Positions 1 through 7,770 of a DNA stretch of 64,000 nt are shown here, in pieces. Below the pieces are notes generated by a model. It saw only the letters and a program-made list of their open reading frames with translations, was not told the DNA's origin and made no database searches. The translations under genes and the position numbers were made by a program. Every line of letters starts with the position of its first letter. Position 1 is the first letter of the stretch. Source of the stretch: Desulfomonilaceae bacterium (lineage in GTDB: Bacteria; Desulfobacterota; Desulfomonilia; Desulfomonilales; Desulfomonilaceae); contig JBAZSD010000024.1 in assembly GCA_041662605.1 (NCBI GenBank), positions 1-64,000 of the forward strand, in the 5' to 3' direction.

Positions 1-476
1 GCAACTTCCCTTTACGGAACATGTTCATGCCAAGCTCCATGTCTTCCATAAAGGTCTTGGTTCTAAATTTATACATTCCCACGAGAAAAAGCTCATAGAC
101 ACGACCGAAATACTTGACCGTGTCCATAAAAGTCTTGTGAAATATGGCTACCTTGGGATCGGTCAAGGTTCCCTTGTTCCTCAGGATACTGTGCCTGATC
201 GGATCAAGGAGTCCCGGGACGTCGATGCCGTTTGGGCATCTTGCCCCACAGGTGTGGCATGTCAAACATAGCCAGATACTCTTGGACTGGATTATCCTGT
301 CTACATCTCCCAATACGGCCAGACGAACAAGCTGATGGGGCAACAGGTCCATGTCAGGGGCAACGGGGCAGCCTGCGGAACATTTGCCACACTGGTAACA
401 CTGATTGATTACTGATACTAAATCCGCCGACATCGGCGACGCTGATTGCTTAACAGAGGAAGTTTGAGGATTCATT
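1..476 (-). CDS. HdrC-like 4Fe-4S electron-transfer subunit (3' part beyond window)
   Basis: The start codon is at 474-476 and the frame stays open to base 1, so the carboxyl end lies outside the window. Two ferredoxin-type cysteine clusters are visible: CYQCGKCSAGCP near residue 26 and CLTCHTCGARCP near residue 69, each CxxCxxCxxxCP. This spacing is that of heterodisulfide reductase subunit C and related proteins, which carry two [4Fe-4S] clusters and pass electrons between a flavin or disulfide-type partner and membrane or soluble oxidoreductases. No signal peptide is seen, so the protein should be cytoplasmic. Partner genes (HdrB or HdrA type) would be expected downstream, outside the window. 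The family call is firm; the exact complex is unknown. Confidence 0.8.
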
Positions 477-697
477 AGAGATTCCCAACTTAGCTAGAAT
501 TTTTAATTTTTTGACCTGGCATCGACCGGAAGGTAAGCAATGGCAATATTAAACTCGAGAAACGGGCATGTCAAGTCAAGAATCCCCAAGATTCCGAGGC
601 ATGGACAGCGCCCGAGGCGAGCATCCCTTGACCTCAATAGCCGCCGGACTGTATAGAATGTTCAACGCTTGATCCTCCGAGTCTTCGGGAGACTAAA

Positions 698-1030
698 ATG
701 AAGGTTTTCAATGTCAATAGGTTGGCCAAGGAGCAGGGCGGTGAATACGTCCTCGGAATGAAGGATCTGCATACACACGCGTGTTACATGATCTTCGGGA
801 CTCTTCCGCCAGGCGAGGACAACAGACTAGTCAAACCCGGCGAAGGACATGAGGAGATCCTTCTGGCCGTTGATGGTCGCCTGATAATTGAAAGTGAAAA
901 AGGCAAGTCAGTGTTGGAGTCTGGCCACGCAACTCATGTGAAGGAAGAAGAGGCATTTTTTATTTCAAATCCATCTGAAAAAACTGTATTATATGTTCTG
1001 GCTGGTGGGCATTCCAGCCCCCATCATTAG
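698..1030 (+). CDS. small single-domain cupin protein
   Basis: A 110-residue protein with the beta-strand pattern of a cupin. GEGHEEILLAVDGR near residues 48-61 fits cupin motif 1 (G-x-HxE-x-G like), and a later GHATHVKEEEAFFISNP segment fits motif 2. Histidines and glutamates in these segments could bind a metal. There is no signal peptide or membrane segment. Cupins of this size are often metal-binding sensors or small isomerases or dioxygenases; the substrate cannot be told. It stands alone between the HdrC-like gene (divergent) and tRNA-Leu. Confidence 0.65.
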   Translation: MKVFNVNRLAKEQGGEYVLGMKDLHTHACYMIFGTLPPGEDNRLVKPGEGHEEILLAVDGRLIIESEKGKSVLESGHATHVKEEEAFFISNPSEKTVLYVLAGGHSSPHH

Positions 1031-1070
1031 AATTGACGGTTGATCCTGCCGGAGAGTCCAACTCTCCAAA

Positions 1071-1158
1071 GCCTGAGTGGTGGAATTGGTAGACACAAGG
1101 GACTTAAAATCCCTTGGGGCATGTCCCCGTGACGGTTCGACTCCGTCCTCAGGCACCA
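1071..1158 (+). tRNA. tRNA-Leu (anticodon UAA)
   Basis: Class II tRNA. The acceptor strand GCCTGAG at 1071 pairs with CTCAGGC at 1148-1154, followed by discriminator A and an encoded CCA (1156-1158). The anticodon loop is CTTAAAA with TAA at 1105-1107. There is a long variable arm around GGGGCATGTCCCC and a T loop GGTTCGACTCC. Its 3' half is duplicated at 7499-7558, marking it as an integration target. Confidence 0.97.
1099..1158 (+). repeat. left attachment repeat in tRNA-Leu 3' end
   Basis: Covers the anticodon arm through CCA of tRNA-Leu. It keeps the tRNA intact, as attachment sites at tRNA genes usually do. Partner copy at 7499-7558. Confidence 0.75.
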
Positions 1159-1252
1159 CAAATCATTAGGGTTTTTAAACATAGACCATTAAAAAACTGA
1201 CTCGTAAATCAAGACATTCTCACTTTTGGTCCCATTTGAGCCCTCCAAATAT

Positions 1253-1951
1253 CTATTTCTTGGCCTTGGATACCGCTAGAATTTGGGTTAATCCATTATC
1301 GTAAGCGAGTTTGTCGATAACGGATGTGAGTTCTTGGTCATCGACAAAACCGTATCTCGGTGACACGCCCATCTTCCGTCCCGCATGGCCCATGATCTCT
1401 TCTCTCGAACTTCAGAATCGATGCCTCATCTACGCGCATCAGGCTCCCATGCATGGCGAAGGTCGTGGAAACGGGGTTTTGGATCCGGCCATTGTAAGCG
1501 TCTCAACGCTGTTTTCCACGTGTCTATCGTTGATTTTCCAAACTACGTCGTCCTGTAAAGACCTCACTCTCCCTATGCGCTCAAATATTGGCATTAAATC
1601 TTTATGAATAGGGATTCTCTACGGCGCTGACTCTTTGGTCTCGGTAGCATGGAAAGAAATGATTCTGGAACGAAGGTTGATGTGTCTCCAGGTTAACTGA
1701 TAGATTTCCCCACGTCGCATCCCTGTGAGATAACCGACCATAAGAATGTCTTGAAACCAACCCGGACACTCAGATTTAATCCCTTGAATGTCCTCCCAAC
1801 TTAGATAAACCTGACGTTCAGAATCCTTTTCACTTAATCTTTTGAGTGAGCCAGAGATCCACGGATTTTCATGAACTATCTCATGCCAGTTCTTCCACAG
1901 ACCCCTATTTTTCTTCGTCCTCCTCAAAACCGCCAAGAATTTTATCAGCAT
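1253..1951 (-). pseudogene. broken tyrosine recombinase (integrase)
   Basis: Reading minus, an open stretch from 1951 to 1619 contains GYLTGMRRGEIYQLTW, the integrase motif around the first catalytic Arg. It stops at TAG (1619-1621), yet the same frame continues as RIPIHKDLMPIFERIG, normal integrase sequence. A second frame then gives RFHDLRHAW (catalytic HxxR box), interrupted by TGA, and a third frame gives REEIMGHAGRK and SPRYGF (catalytic His and Tyr) ending at TAG 1253-1255. So there are two in-frame stops and at least two frameshifts. The amino-terminal arm-binding domain is absent; the reading runs into the neighbouring PAS remnant. Certainly non-functional. Confidence 0.85.
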
Positions 1952-2456
1952 ACTCGGGATACAATTTTCTCATGCAGTCAGAACAGATGCCGTGGCCGAA
2001 CTGGGCTTCAGAATGTTCGCTTATGTATCTTTCAATTCCCAGAGGTTTGAAATCGATTTCAAATTTCTCGGATTCGCCAGTCAATGCGACTCTGCCATAA
2101 ATCTCAAACAATTCAGGATGCGCCTGTTTGATCCCTGGAATTGCCTCGGTCACTTTCTTTCCAACTATGTTTTCTAACCCGGTCAACTGCTCAAATGCAG
2201 GGTTTACGTCTAGCTATGCCCAGTCATCTGGGTGGCCTTTGTCATCAAAAAGCATCTTGCAGTAAGCACATCCCTCCAGCATATTTTGGAACAACAAGCG
2301 ATAGCGTTCCTCACTCTGTTTAAGGATATTCTCCTCGTGCTTACGTTCGTTGATATTCCGTTGAGCAGCCTCACAATACTCGCTTGAAGCCATCTTACGG
2401 CGCATCTTTCGCAAGTCATCGATTAACTGTTCCCTGGTTTTGTCTCGGTCTTGCAT
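1905..2456 (-). pseudogene. broken PAS-domain protein
   Basis: Starts at ATG 2456 with MQDRDKTREQLIDDL, a leader also found at 7771 and 11014, then a PAS start (SEERYRLLFQNMLEG). A TAG stop at 2214-2216 interrupts it, but the frame continues directly as LDVNPAFEQLTGLENIVG, the normal next PAS segment. The end, with YISEHSEAQ and HGICSDCMRKLYPEY, is the Cys-containing tail often seen on PAS proteins of this phylum, but the joint after FEIDFKPLG looks deleted: the second half of the PAS domain and the usual first CxxC of the tail are missing. It lies 12 bp downstream of the hybrid kinase stop and was probably cotranscribed with it. Confidence 0.75.
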
Positions 2457-2468
2457 GTAGTTTTACCA

Positions 2469-5400
2469 TCAATCGATGTCCAGGATCTCACGAATTGTAG
2501 TCAAAAGCTGTCTCATGTTATACGGCTTTTGGATGAATCCCCTTGCTCCGGCCGCCATGACGTTATTAGCCGATCCGCTCTCGGAATGACCACTGGCTAC
2601 AATAACCTTGGCATTGGGATTGACCCGGAGAATCTCTTCCAGGCATTTCCTGCCATCCATCTCAGGCATGATCAGGTCCAGTATGATCAGCGATATGCAG
2701 TTGCCCTCCCTTTGGAACGCCTCCAAAGCTTCTTTGCCATTATTAGCAGTGATGACTTTATATCCGAACTGGCTAATAAGTGTTGCGCCAAGATCCCTAA
2801 TATCGTCTTCATCATCCACCAGAAGAACAGTCTCTGTTCCGCGTGGAATAGTGGTCTCAACGGTTGGAGCTTGCGAATCTTGTTCTACCTGAATTGCAGG
2901 TAGATAAATTGTGAATGTGGTTCCAAGGCCAAGCTCGCTATAACACTTAATTTGGCCTCCGTGCTGCTTGACGATGCCATAGACCGTCGCAAGTCCTAGT
3001 CCGGTTCCTTTACCAATCTCCTTAGTGGTGAAGAACGGCTCAAATATGTGAGATAGTGTTTCCTTGTCCATCCCTTGACCGGTATCTGAAAATGTAAGCA
3101 CGACGTAATTCCCAGGTTTGGCTTCAAGATGAGACTTACAATATTCCTCGTCCATCTGTATGTTTGTCGTCTCAATAGTTAATGTCCCACCGTCCGGCAT
3201 TGCGTCCCTTGCGTTTACTCCCAGATTCATCAAGACTTGGCTTATCTGTGATGGGTCCGCTTCGATTGATTCCAGGTTCCCTTTGAGATGTAAGTTAATA
3301 TTTATGGTCTTTGGAATTGTGCGGGATAACAGGCTGCGAACAGAGGTTATTTCCTGATTCAAATCGACGGGGACATGCTTTGTATCGACCTTTCGACTGA
3401 AAGTCATCAAGCTTTTAACCAGATCTGCGCCCCGCTTTCCCGCCTGATATATTTTCTGTAGATCAGCGTAGTCAGGTTCCTCTTCTTTTTTGCGTTGGAG
3501 CATTAACTCGGAATATCCCAATACAGCCTGGAGCAGGTTGTTGAAATCGTGCGCCACGCCACCTGCAAGTGTCCCTATCGCTTCCATCTTCTGAGCCTGG
3601 AAGAGTTGTTTTGAAAGCTCAAGATGTTCCGTAATATCACGCTTGACCGCAACGAAGTTCACTATGGCTCCTGATGTGTCTTTTACCGGTGAAATCGTGG
3701 AATCCTCATAATATAGTTGTCCGTTTTTCTTCCTGTTTATAAACCGCCCTGACCAGATCTTGCCTGATTTTATAGTGGCCCATAACTGAGCGTAAAAAAT
3801 AGAATCGTGTTCCTCGCTTTTCAAAATCCGAGGGTTAGCCCCTCGAAGTTCCTCCTTGCTGTATCCTGTCATTCTGCTTATTGCTGGGTTGACGTAATGA
3901 ATAGTCCCCTCAGTGTTTGTGATGATGACCCCCTCTGTAGCTTGATCAATGGCGGTGGCCAGACGTCTTTGAGTTTCCTCCGCCTTTCGTTCGGCAGTCA
4001 CGTCTACAAACATGGACCGTGTTCCGGTCACATGGCCGGAGTAATCGGTTTCAGGCATCGTGTACAAGAATGTTTGAATGAGTCTACCGTCTCGCGTTAA
4101 CAATTGTCGTTCGCCCATGACGTATTCTCCTGCAAGAGCCCTTGCATAGCCACCACCATCAAGAAGTCGAGCCTGGGACTCAGGCGAATAAAAGTCGGCC
4201 AGGGGTTTTCCAATTACCTCCTCTCTAGCGAAACCGACGGAATTTAGAAACAGTTTGTTGCAGTCGCTAATGAAGGGAATTCCCTGCTCATTCCTGGTGA
4301 TGACATACATCAAGGGCGCATCCTGAAACAGTTTTAGATAGTTCTCTTCACTTCGTCGCAACTGCTCCTCTGTTTTCTTGCGCTCTGTGATGTCGGTAAA
4401 GATCACCTGTACTGCCCGCTTGCATTCGTATTGCAATGGAGTCGCCATGACTTCCACATTTGTGGATGTGCCATCCAACTTCAAGTAAACATCTTCTGCA
4501 GGGTAAAGACCTCTTTCTCCGGCCATCATTCTCTTTATCCTGGATTGCGCTTTTTCTAATCCATCGGGATGGATGATCTCTATGATCGGCTTGCCTATTA
4601 GTTGCTCTTCTGTTTCTCCACCTAACAGACTCACACCAGTGGGGTTTAAAAAAACAATTTCCCCCTCAGAGTGTACCGCAATCCCAACCGGAGCCACCTC
4701 AAGCAGGTTCTTATAACGCTCCTCACTCTCTTGCAGCAAATTTTCCGCCCGTTTGCGTTGGGTAACGTCGATAAACACTGAACGTGAACGCACAATCGAA
4801 CCCTGAGAATCTCTCTCTGCTGTCACATTTAACAAAACATCGATGACATCGCCACTTTTCTTAACCAACTGCAACGGAGCGTCTATTACCAGACCTGTTT
4901 TCATGAAAGCCGGAAACACAATCGACCGAGCATAGTGAGCCGAATTCTCTGTCTGGAAATCAAAAGATCGCCGTCCGAGAACCTCACTACGCTCGTAGCC
5001 GAGTTCTTCGCAGAAGCGATCAGATACGAAGTTGATCTGCGCTTGAGAATCCAATGACACCATCATGACAGGAGCTTTTTCCCAGATATCATGGTATCGC
5101 TCCTGGCTCTCTCGCAACGATACCTGGGCTCTGTTCAGTTCATCAGCCTCTACCAGGAGTTCTTGCCTCGAAGATTCCAATTCTGCAGTACGAGCCCGGA
5201 TTTTCTCCTCAAGGTTTTGGTAACTTTCTTTCAGTCTCACGGACATCTTATTGAAGGCGTTTACGAGATCCCTCATTTCCTTGTTTTTGGGTGGTGAGAT
5301 ATCTTCTCCTAGCCGTTCCGGGCTTTCTGTTATCAAAACCGCTTGATCCCTTACCGCAGTAAGAGGAGATAAAATGAATCCTCTAATCAGCAGAAAAAGG

Positions 5401-6110
5401 GCGCCAAAAACCATGAATAATAAACCTATAAGCAACGCCGATAAATGGAGAGAAAAACGATTGGCGTTTTCATAGGCCACTTCCAGGGGTATTCGTATCG
5501 AAATCGCCTCAACAACATCTCCTATATGCCTGTTGAAGCTTTTCTCAGGACCATATCTTTTGACGAGATCTCCGGGGGCTCTATCTGGAGTACTGTGACA
5601 ACGCAAGCAAGAGTCTTCCATAGACTCTCCCCTGCGAATAACAGTTAAGAATGGCTGTTTTTCGAAAAAACGCACAGCGCTTCTCTGGTTAAGTTTTACA
5701 TCAGCGCTCAAATCATTTATGAACTGCCTTTCATACTCGTCAGCCTCGTTCTCAGGGGAACGTGCGTTGATAGCGCTTTCTTTATAGAAGTAGGGTTTTG
5801 AATTAAAATGGTGGAAGTATTTCTCCATCTTCAAAACAGCGTATGTCGATGACATCCAGATGGGATCAAAGTAATCTGTGGATTGCAATGGCCCTATAGT
5901 CTTAAAAAGACTTGGCTTTAGATCCTTTGTAAAATAGGTATGGGTGGCAAGGTTTCTGTCCAGCATCAAACGAGCTTTAGATTCCGCCTCCACCAGCGCC
6001 TGTTTTTTCATGTTGCTGTTCACCAGAATGATGACCATTACACCAACAAAAACAAAAAGCGCTCCGATTGATAATAACAGGTAGGTACGAGTCCGAATGG
6101 TGGGCGCCAC
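2469..6110 (-). CDS. membrane hybrid histidine kinase with CxxCH periplasmic domain, four PAS, receiver
   Basis: 1213 residues. GTG start at 6108-6110 with AAGGAG upstream. Order: TM helix about 9-30; periplasmic DUF3365 (Tll0287-like) domain to about 215 with CLRCH at 168-172, a c-type heme attachment motif; TM 220-243; HAMP to about 297; PAS domains near 335-455, 460-580, 585-705 and 715-835; HisKA with GGVAHDFNNLLQ; HATPase with DTGQGMDK and GKGTGLGLATVYG; terminal receiver with LIILDLIMPEMDG. Family knowledge suggests redox or ligand sensing by heme outside the membrane and autophosphorylation then transfer to the attached receiver. No DNA-binding output domain. It sits inside the tRNA-Leu-bounded element. 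All catalytic boxes look intact. Confidence 0.9.
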   Translation of the reverse strand: MAPTIRTRTYLLLSIGALFVFVGVMVIILVNSNMKKQALVEAESKARLMLDRNLATHTYFTKDLKPSLFKTIGPLQSTDYFDPIWMSSTYAVLKMEKYFHHFNSKPYFYKESAINARSPENEADEYERQFINDLSADVKLNQRSAVRFFEKQPFLTVIRRGESMEDSCLRCHSTPDRAPGDLVKRYGPEKSFNRHIGDVVEAISIRIPLEVAYENANRFSLHLSALLIGLLFMVFGALFLLIRGFILSPLTAVRDQAVLITESPERLGEDISPPKNKEMRDLVNAFNKMSVRLKESYQNLEEKIRARTAELESSRQELLVEADELNRAQVSLRESQERYHDIWEKAPVMMVSLDSQAQINFVSDRFCEELGYERSEVLGRRSFDFQTENSAHYARSIVFPAFMKTGLVIDAPLQLVKKSGDVIDVLLNVTAERDSQGSIVRSRSVFIDVTQRKRAENLLQESEERYKNLLEVAPVGIAVHSEGEIVFLNPTGVSLLGGETEEQLIGKPIIEIIHPDGLEKAQSRIKRMMAGERGLYPAEDVYLKLDGTSTNVEVMATPLQYECKRAVQVIFTDITERKKTEEQLRRSEENYLKLFQDAPLMYVITRNEQGIPFISDCNKLFLNSVGFAREEVIGKPLADFYSPESQARLLDGGGYARALAGEYVMGERQLLTRDGRLIQTFLYTMPETDYSGHVTGTRSMFVDVTAERKAEETQRRLATAIDQATEGVIITNTEGTIHYVNPAISRMTGYSKEELRGANPRILKSEEHDSIFYAQLWATIKSGKIWSGRFINRKKNGQLYYEDSTISPVKDTSGAIVNFVAVKRDITEHLELSKQLFQAQKMEAIGTLAGGVAHDFNNLLQAVLGYSELMLQRKKEEEPDYADLQKIYQAGKRGADLVKSLMTFSRKVDTKHVPVDLNQEITSVRSLLSRTIPKTININLHLKGNLESIEADPSQISQVLMNLGVNARDAMPDGGTLTIETTNIQMDEEYCKSHLEAKPGNYVVLTFSDTGQGMDKETLSHIFEPFFTTKEIGKGTGLGLATVYGIVKQHGGQIKCYSELGLGTTFTIYLPAIQVEQDSQAPTVETTIPRGTETVLLVDDEDDIRDLGATLISQFGYKVITANNGKEALEAFQREGNCISLIILDLIMPEMDGRKCLEEILRVNPNAKVIVASGHSESGSANNVMAAGARGFIQKPYNMRQLLTTIREILDID

Positions 6111-6312
6111 GATCTACTCCTTTGTTTGGAAGCCGAGAGTTCTGTGGGGCACAAATCATTTCATAAGATTATCATGTTGTAGTTGTGCGGGTCTACCCAA
6201 TGCCTGTATTGGAGTTGTCACTTCAAGCTATGGCGCCGCTTTAATTAGTGATTGACCCAAAAAGTATTCTTCTGGTACGCTATAATTATTGATAGGGTCT
6301 TTTAACACATAG

Positions 6313-6350
6313 CCCCTCTGTCAATGTGTCCGACCAGAGGGGTTATTTTT
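6313..6350 (+). terminator. intrinsic terminator hairpin
   Basis: CCCCTCTG (6313-6320) pairs with CAGAGGGG (6335-6342), followed by TTATTTTT. The minus strand has no T run, so it acts on plus-strand transcripts. Confidence 0.65.
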
Positions 6351-6408
6351 CATTGACCCACTTGCCCTGGTTCGTGTAAGCTCATCGAGCTAATTGTCTG
6401 AAGCATGG

Positions 6409-6448
6409 AAGCCCAGTGATGCCGTCGTTGTTCATCGTTGGGCTTTTG
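6409..6448 (+). terminator. second intrinsic terminator-like hairpin
   Basis: AAGCCCAGTGAT (6409-6420) pairs with ATCGTTGGGCTT (6434-6445) with GU pairs, followed by a short TT run and TG. It is weaker than the hairpin at 6313. Confidence 0.45.
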
Positions 6449-6632
6449 TGTTTATTGGGAATCATTTCGTACTGTTTCAGACATTTCCAGAGAAAAAGCT
6501 GTCGATATTTTTCAGTTGCTGTCATTTTCTAAATCCCTTCCTCAAAACCGACAGACGATAGTCTCGTTTCTGATGTCTTCAGATCAAAAAGGGCATTTCT
6601 GGAGGACTGGATTGTTATAGTCTCCGATGGGA

Positions 6633-7229
6633 TCAAATGAAGCGCATGAGCAATGTGACCCACAGGAGACCTATGAGGTAGGATATCGCCACGTCACTGG
6701 GCCAATGAGCCGCTAGACCAACTCTGGCGATTCCCCCTATGACAAGAAACGAGGCGCATATGACCAACAGAGTCCATCTAAAGCTTCCTGAGGCCTTGAC
6801 CGCAGCTAGAACAGCCACGAATCCGAAGGTCGCCATATAATTAAAAGCAAAGATGGAAGGAAATGCGGAACCTGGAATTGCTTCTGCCACCTGAACCAGT
6901 TCGGGAGAAGGTCGTGGCTGGGCAACGACTTGTCCAAGCCATGTCCCAATCACCCACAACCCTACGAAGCTGGCGATTGACAACAATCCTGCACGCAACC
7001 CAGCAATCACCCAGGAAAGCACAAACGTGACGCCAATTAGAATCAAGACCCATGGGAATTTGGCAGTTGAGGATAGAGCCTGAGCCCAGTTCGTGGATTC
7101 GGGCAGTAAGGACTGAACAAGCCTGGTACTACTTACGTCCCCCGGAAGATAGGGAAAATACCTGAGGCATAGCGTGAGCAGGGCCACTAGGCAGAGTAGA
7201 GTTAGCCACACCAGATCTTTGGTTCTCAT
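6633..7229 (-). CDS. PAP2-family membrane phosphatase
   Basis: 198 residues starting MRTKDLVW at 7229, chosen because an AGGAG box lies just upstream; a TTG start 27 bp earlier lacks one. About five or six hydrophobic helices. The three PAP2 phosphatase signatures are recognisable: a QPRP segment (K-x6-RP like, with the Lys replaced), a Pro-Ser segment GSAFPS, and ARVGLAAHWPSD (SR-x5-H-x3-D like). Family members hydrolyse lipid phosphates such as undecaprenyl diphosphate or phosphatidic acid at the membrane. Motif 1 Lys and the His of motif 2 (PSGH) are not preserved, so activity is uncertain. Lies inside the tRNA-Leu-bounded element. Confidence 0.7.
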   Translation of the reverse strand: MRTKDLVWLTLLCLVALLTLCLRYFPYLPGDVSSTRLVQSLLPESTNWAQALSSTAKFPWVLILIGVTFVLSWVIAGLRAGLLSIASFVGLWVIGTWLGQVVAQPRPSPELVQVAEAIPGSAFPSIFAFNYMATFGFVAVLAAVKASGSFRWTLLVICASFLVIGGIARVGLAAHWPSDVAISYLIGLLWVTLLMRFI

Positions 7230-7770
7230 AGCCACTCCTGAAAAGAGTTTTCCCAAGGTAAAACCAATTTTTTCAATTTACTCCAAATGGAACATCATAA
7301 CAAATTACATCAAATCGCAAAAGTAAGGAACCCAGTTCAATACCATTACTTTACGGAGGGCTTAATTTAACATTTTAAGCTAACTAGCTTGGTAAATTTG
7401 GTCCCATTTTTTGGGGATATATAGGTGTATAAATGATGATACTAATCTATAACTAGCTGGTAAGATTAGCGAAAAGTAATGTAAATAACTTACTTTGCGG
7501 GACTTAAAATCCCTTGGGGCATGTCCCCGTGACGGTTCGACTCCGTCCTCAGGCGCCAACCTTCTCAAACGGTTCCGAATAAATCAGTTGATGAATTCGG
7601 AGCTACCCTGTAATGGCAAGCGCCGTATGTGATTTCCCCAATTTAAATCTATCTATTATTCTTTTCAGGACTGATTTTATCATATATTTTGTTATCGACC
7701 TCTTATACAATATTAACTGGGGTAGTAGTCACCATTTATACCGCTGGTTTTCGACTCCGGAGTATTTTCC
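7230..7770. other. non-coding gap with right attachment repeat
   Basis: AT-rich. Holds the attR-like tRNA fragment (7499-7558) and the leader of the following kinase. A short GGTCCCATTT stretch at about 7398 also occurs near the left border (about 1228), possibly an arm-type sequence of the element. No gene supported. Confidence 0.5.
7499..7558 (+). repeat. right attachment repeat, tRNA-Leu 3' fragment
   Basis: A 56-bp exact copy of tRNA-Leu from the anticodon arm to the end of the acceptor stem, then GCCA in place of ACCA. The 5' half of the tRNA is missing (upstream sequence is unrelated), so this is not a functional tRNA but the displaced end left by site-specific integration. Confidence 0.75.

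Larger units (their letters stand above)
6111..6632. other. non-coding gap between kinase and phosphatase
   Basis: No credible gene. Contains a TATAAT hexamer on the plus strand at 6281-6286 and two plus-strand hairpins followed by T runs (listed separately), but no plus-strand gene ends here, so a short untranslated transcript from about 6294 to 6350 is possible; no good -35 box was found. Confidence 0.4.
1099..7558. mobile_element. decayed tRNA-Leu-targeted integrative element (about 6.4 kb)
   Basis: The 3' part of tRNA-Leu (1099-1154, 56 bp) recurs exactly at 7499-7554; extending across CCA gives 59 of 60 matches. A tyrosine integrase remnant lies just inside the left copy, the usual order for tRNA-integrating elements. 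Between the copies lie a broken PAS protein gene, a large hybrid sensor kinase and a PAP2-family phosphatase. No replication, conjugation or capsid genes are present, so the element is inert or was a small satellite island. The borders are seen directly; mobility in the past is inferred. Confidence 0.7.

Noticed and set aside
7380..7568. Minus-strand frame of 62 codons over the right attachment repeat
   Set aside because: Mostly antisense tRNA sequence; artefact.
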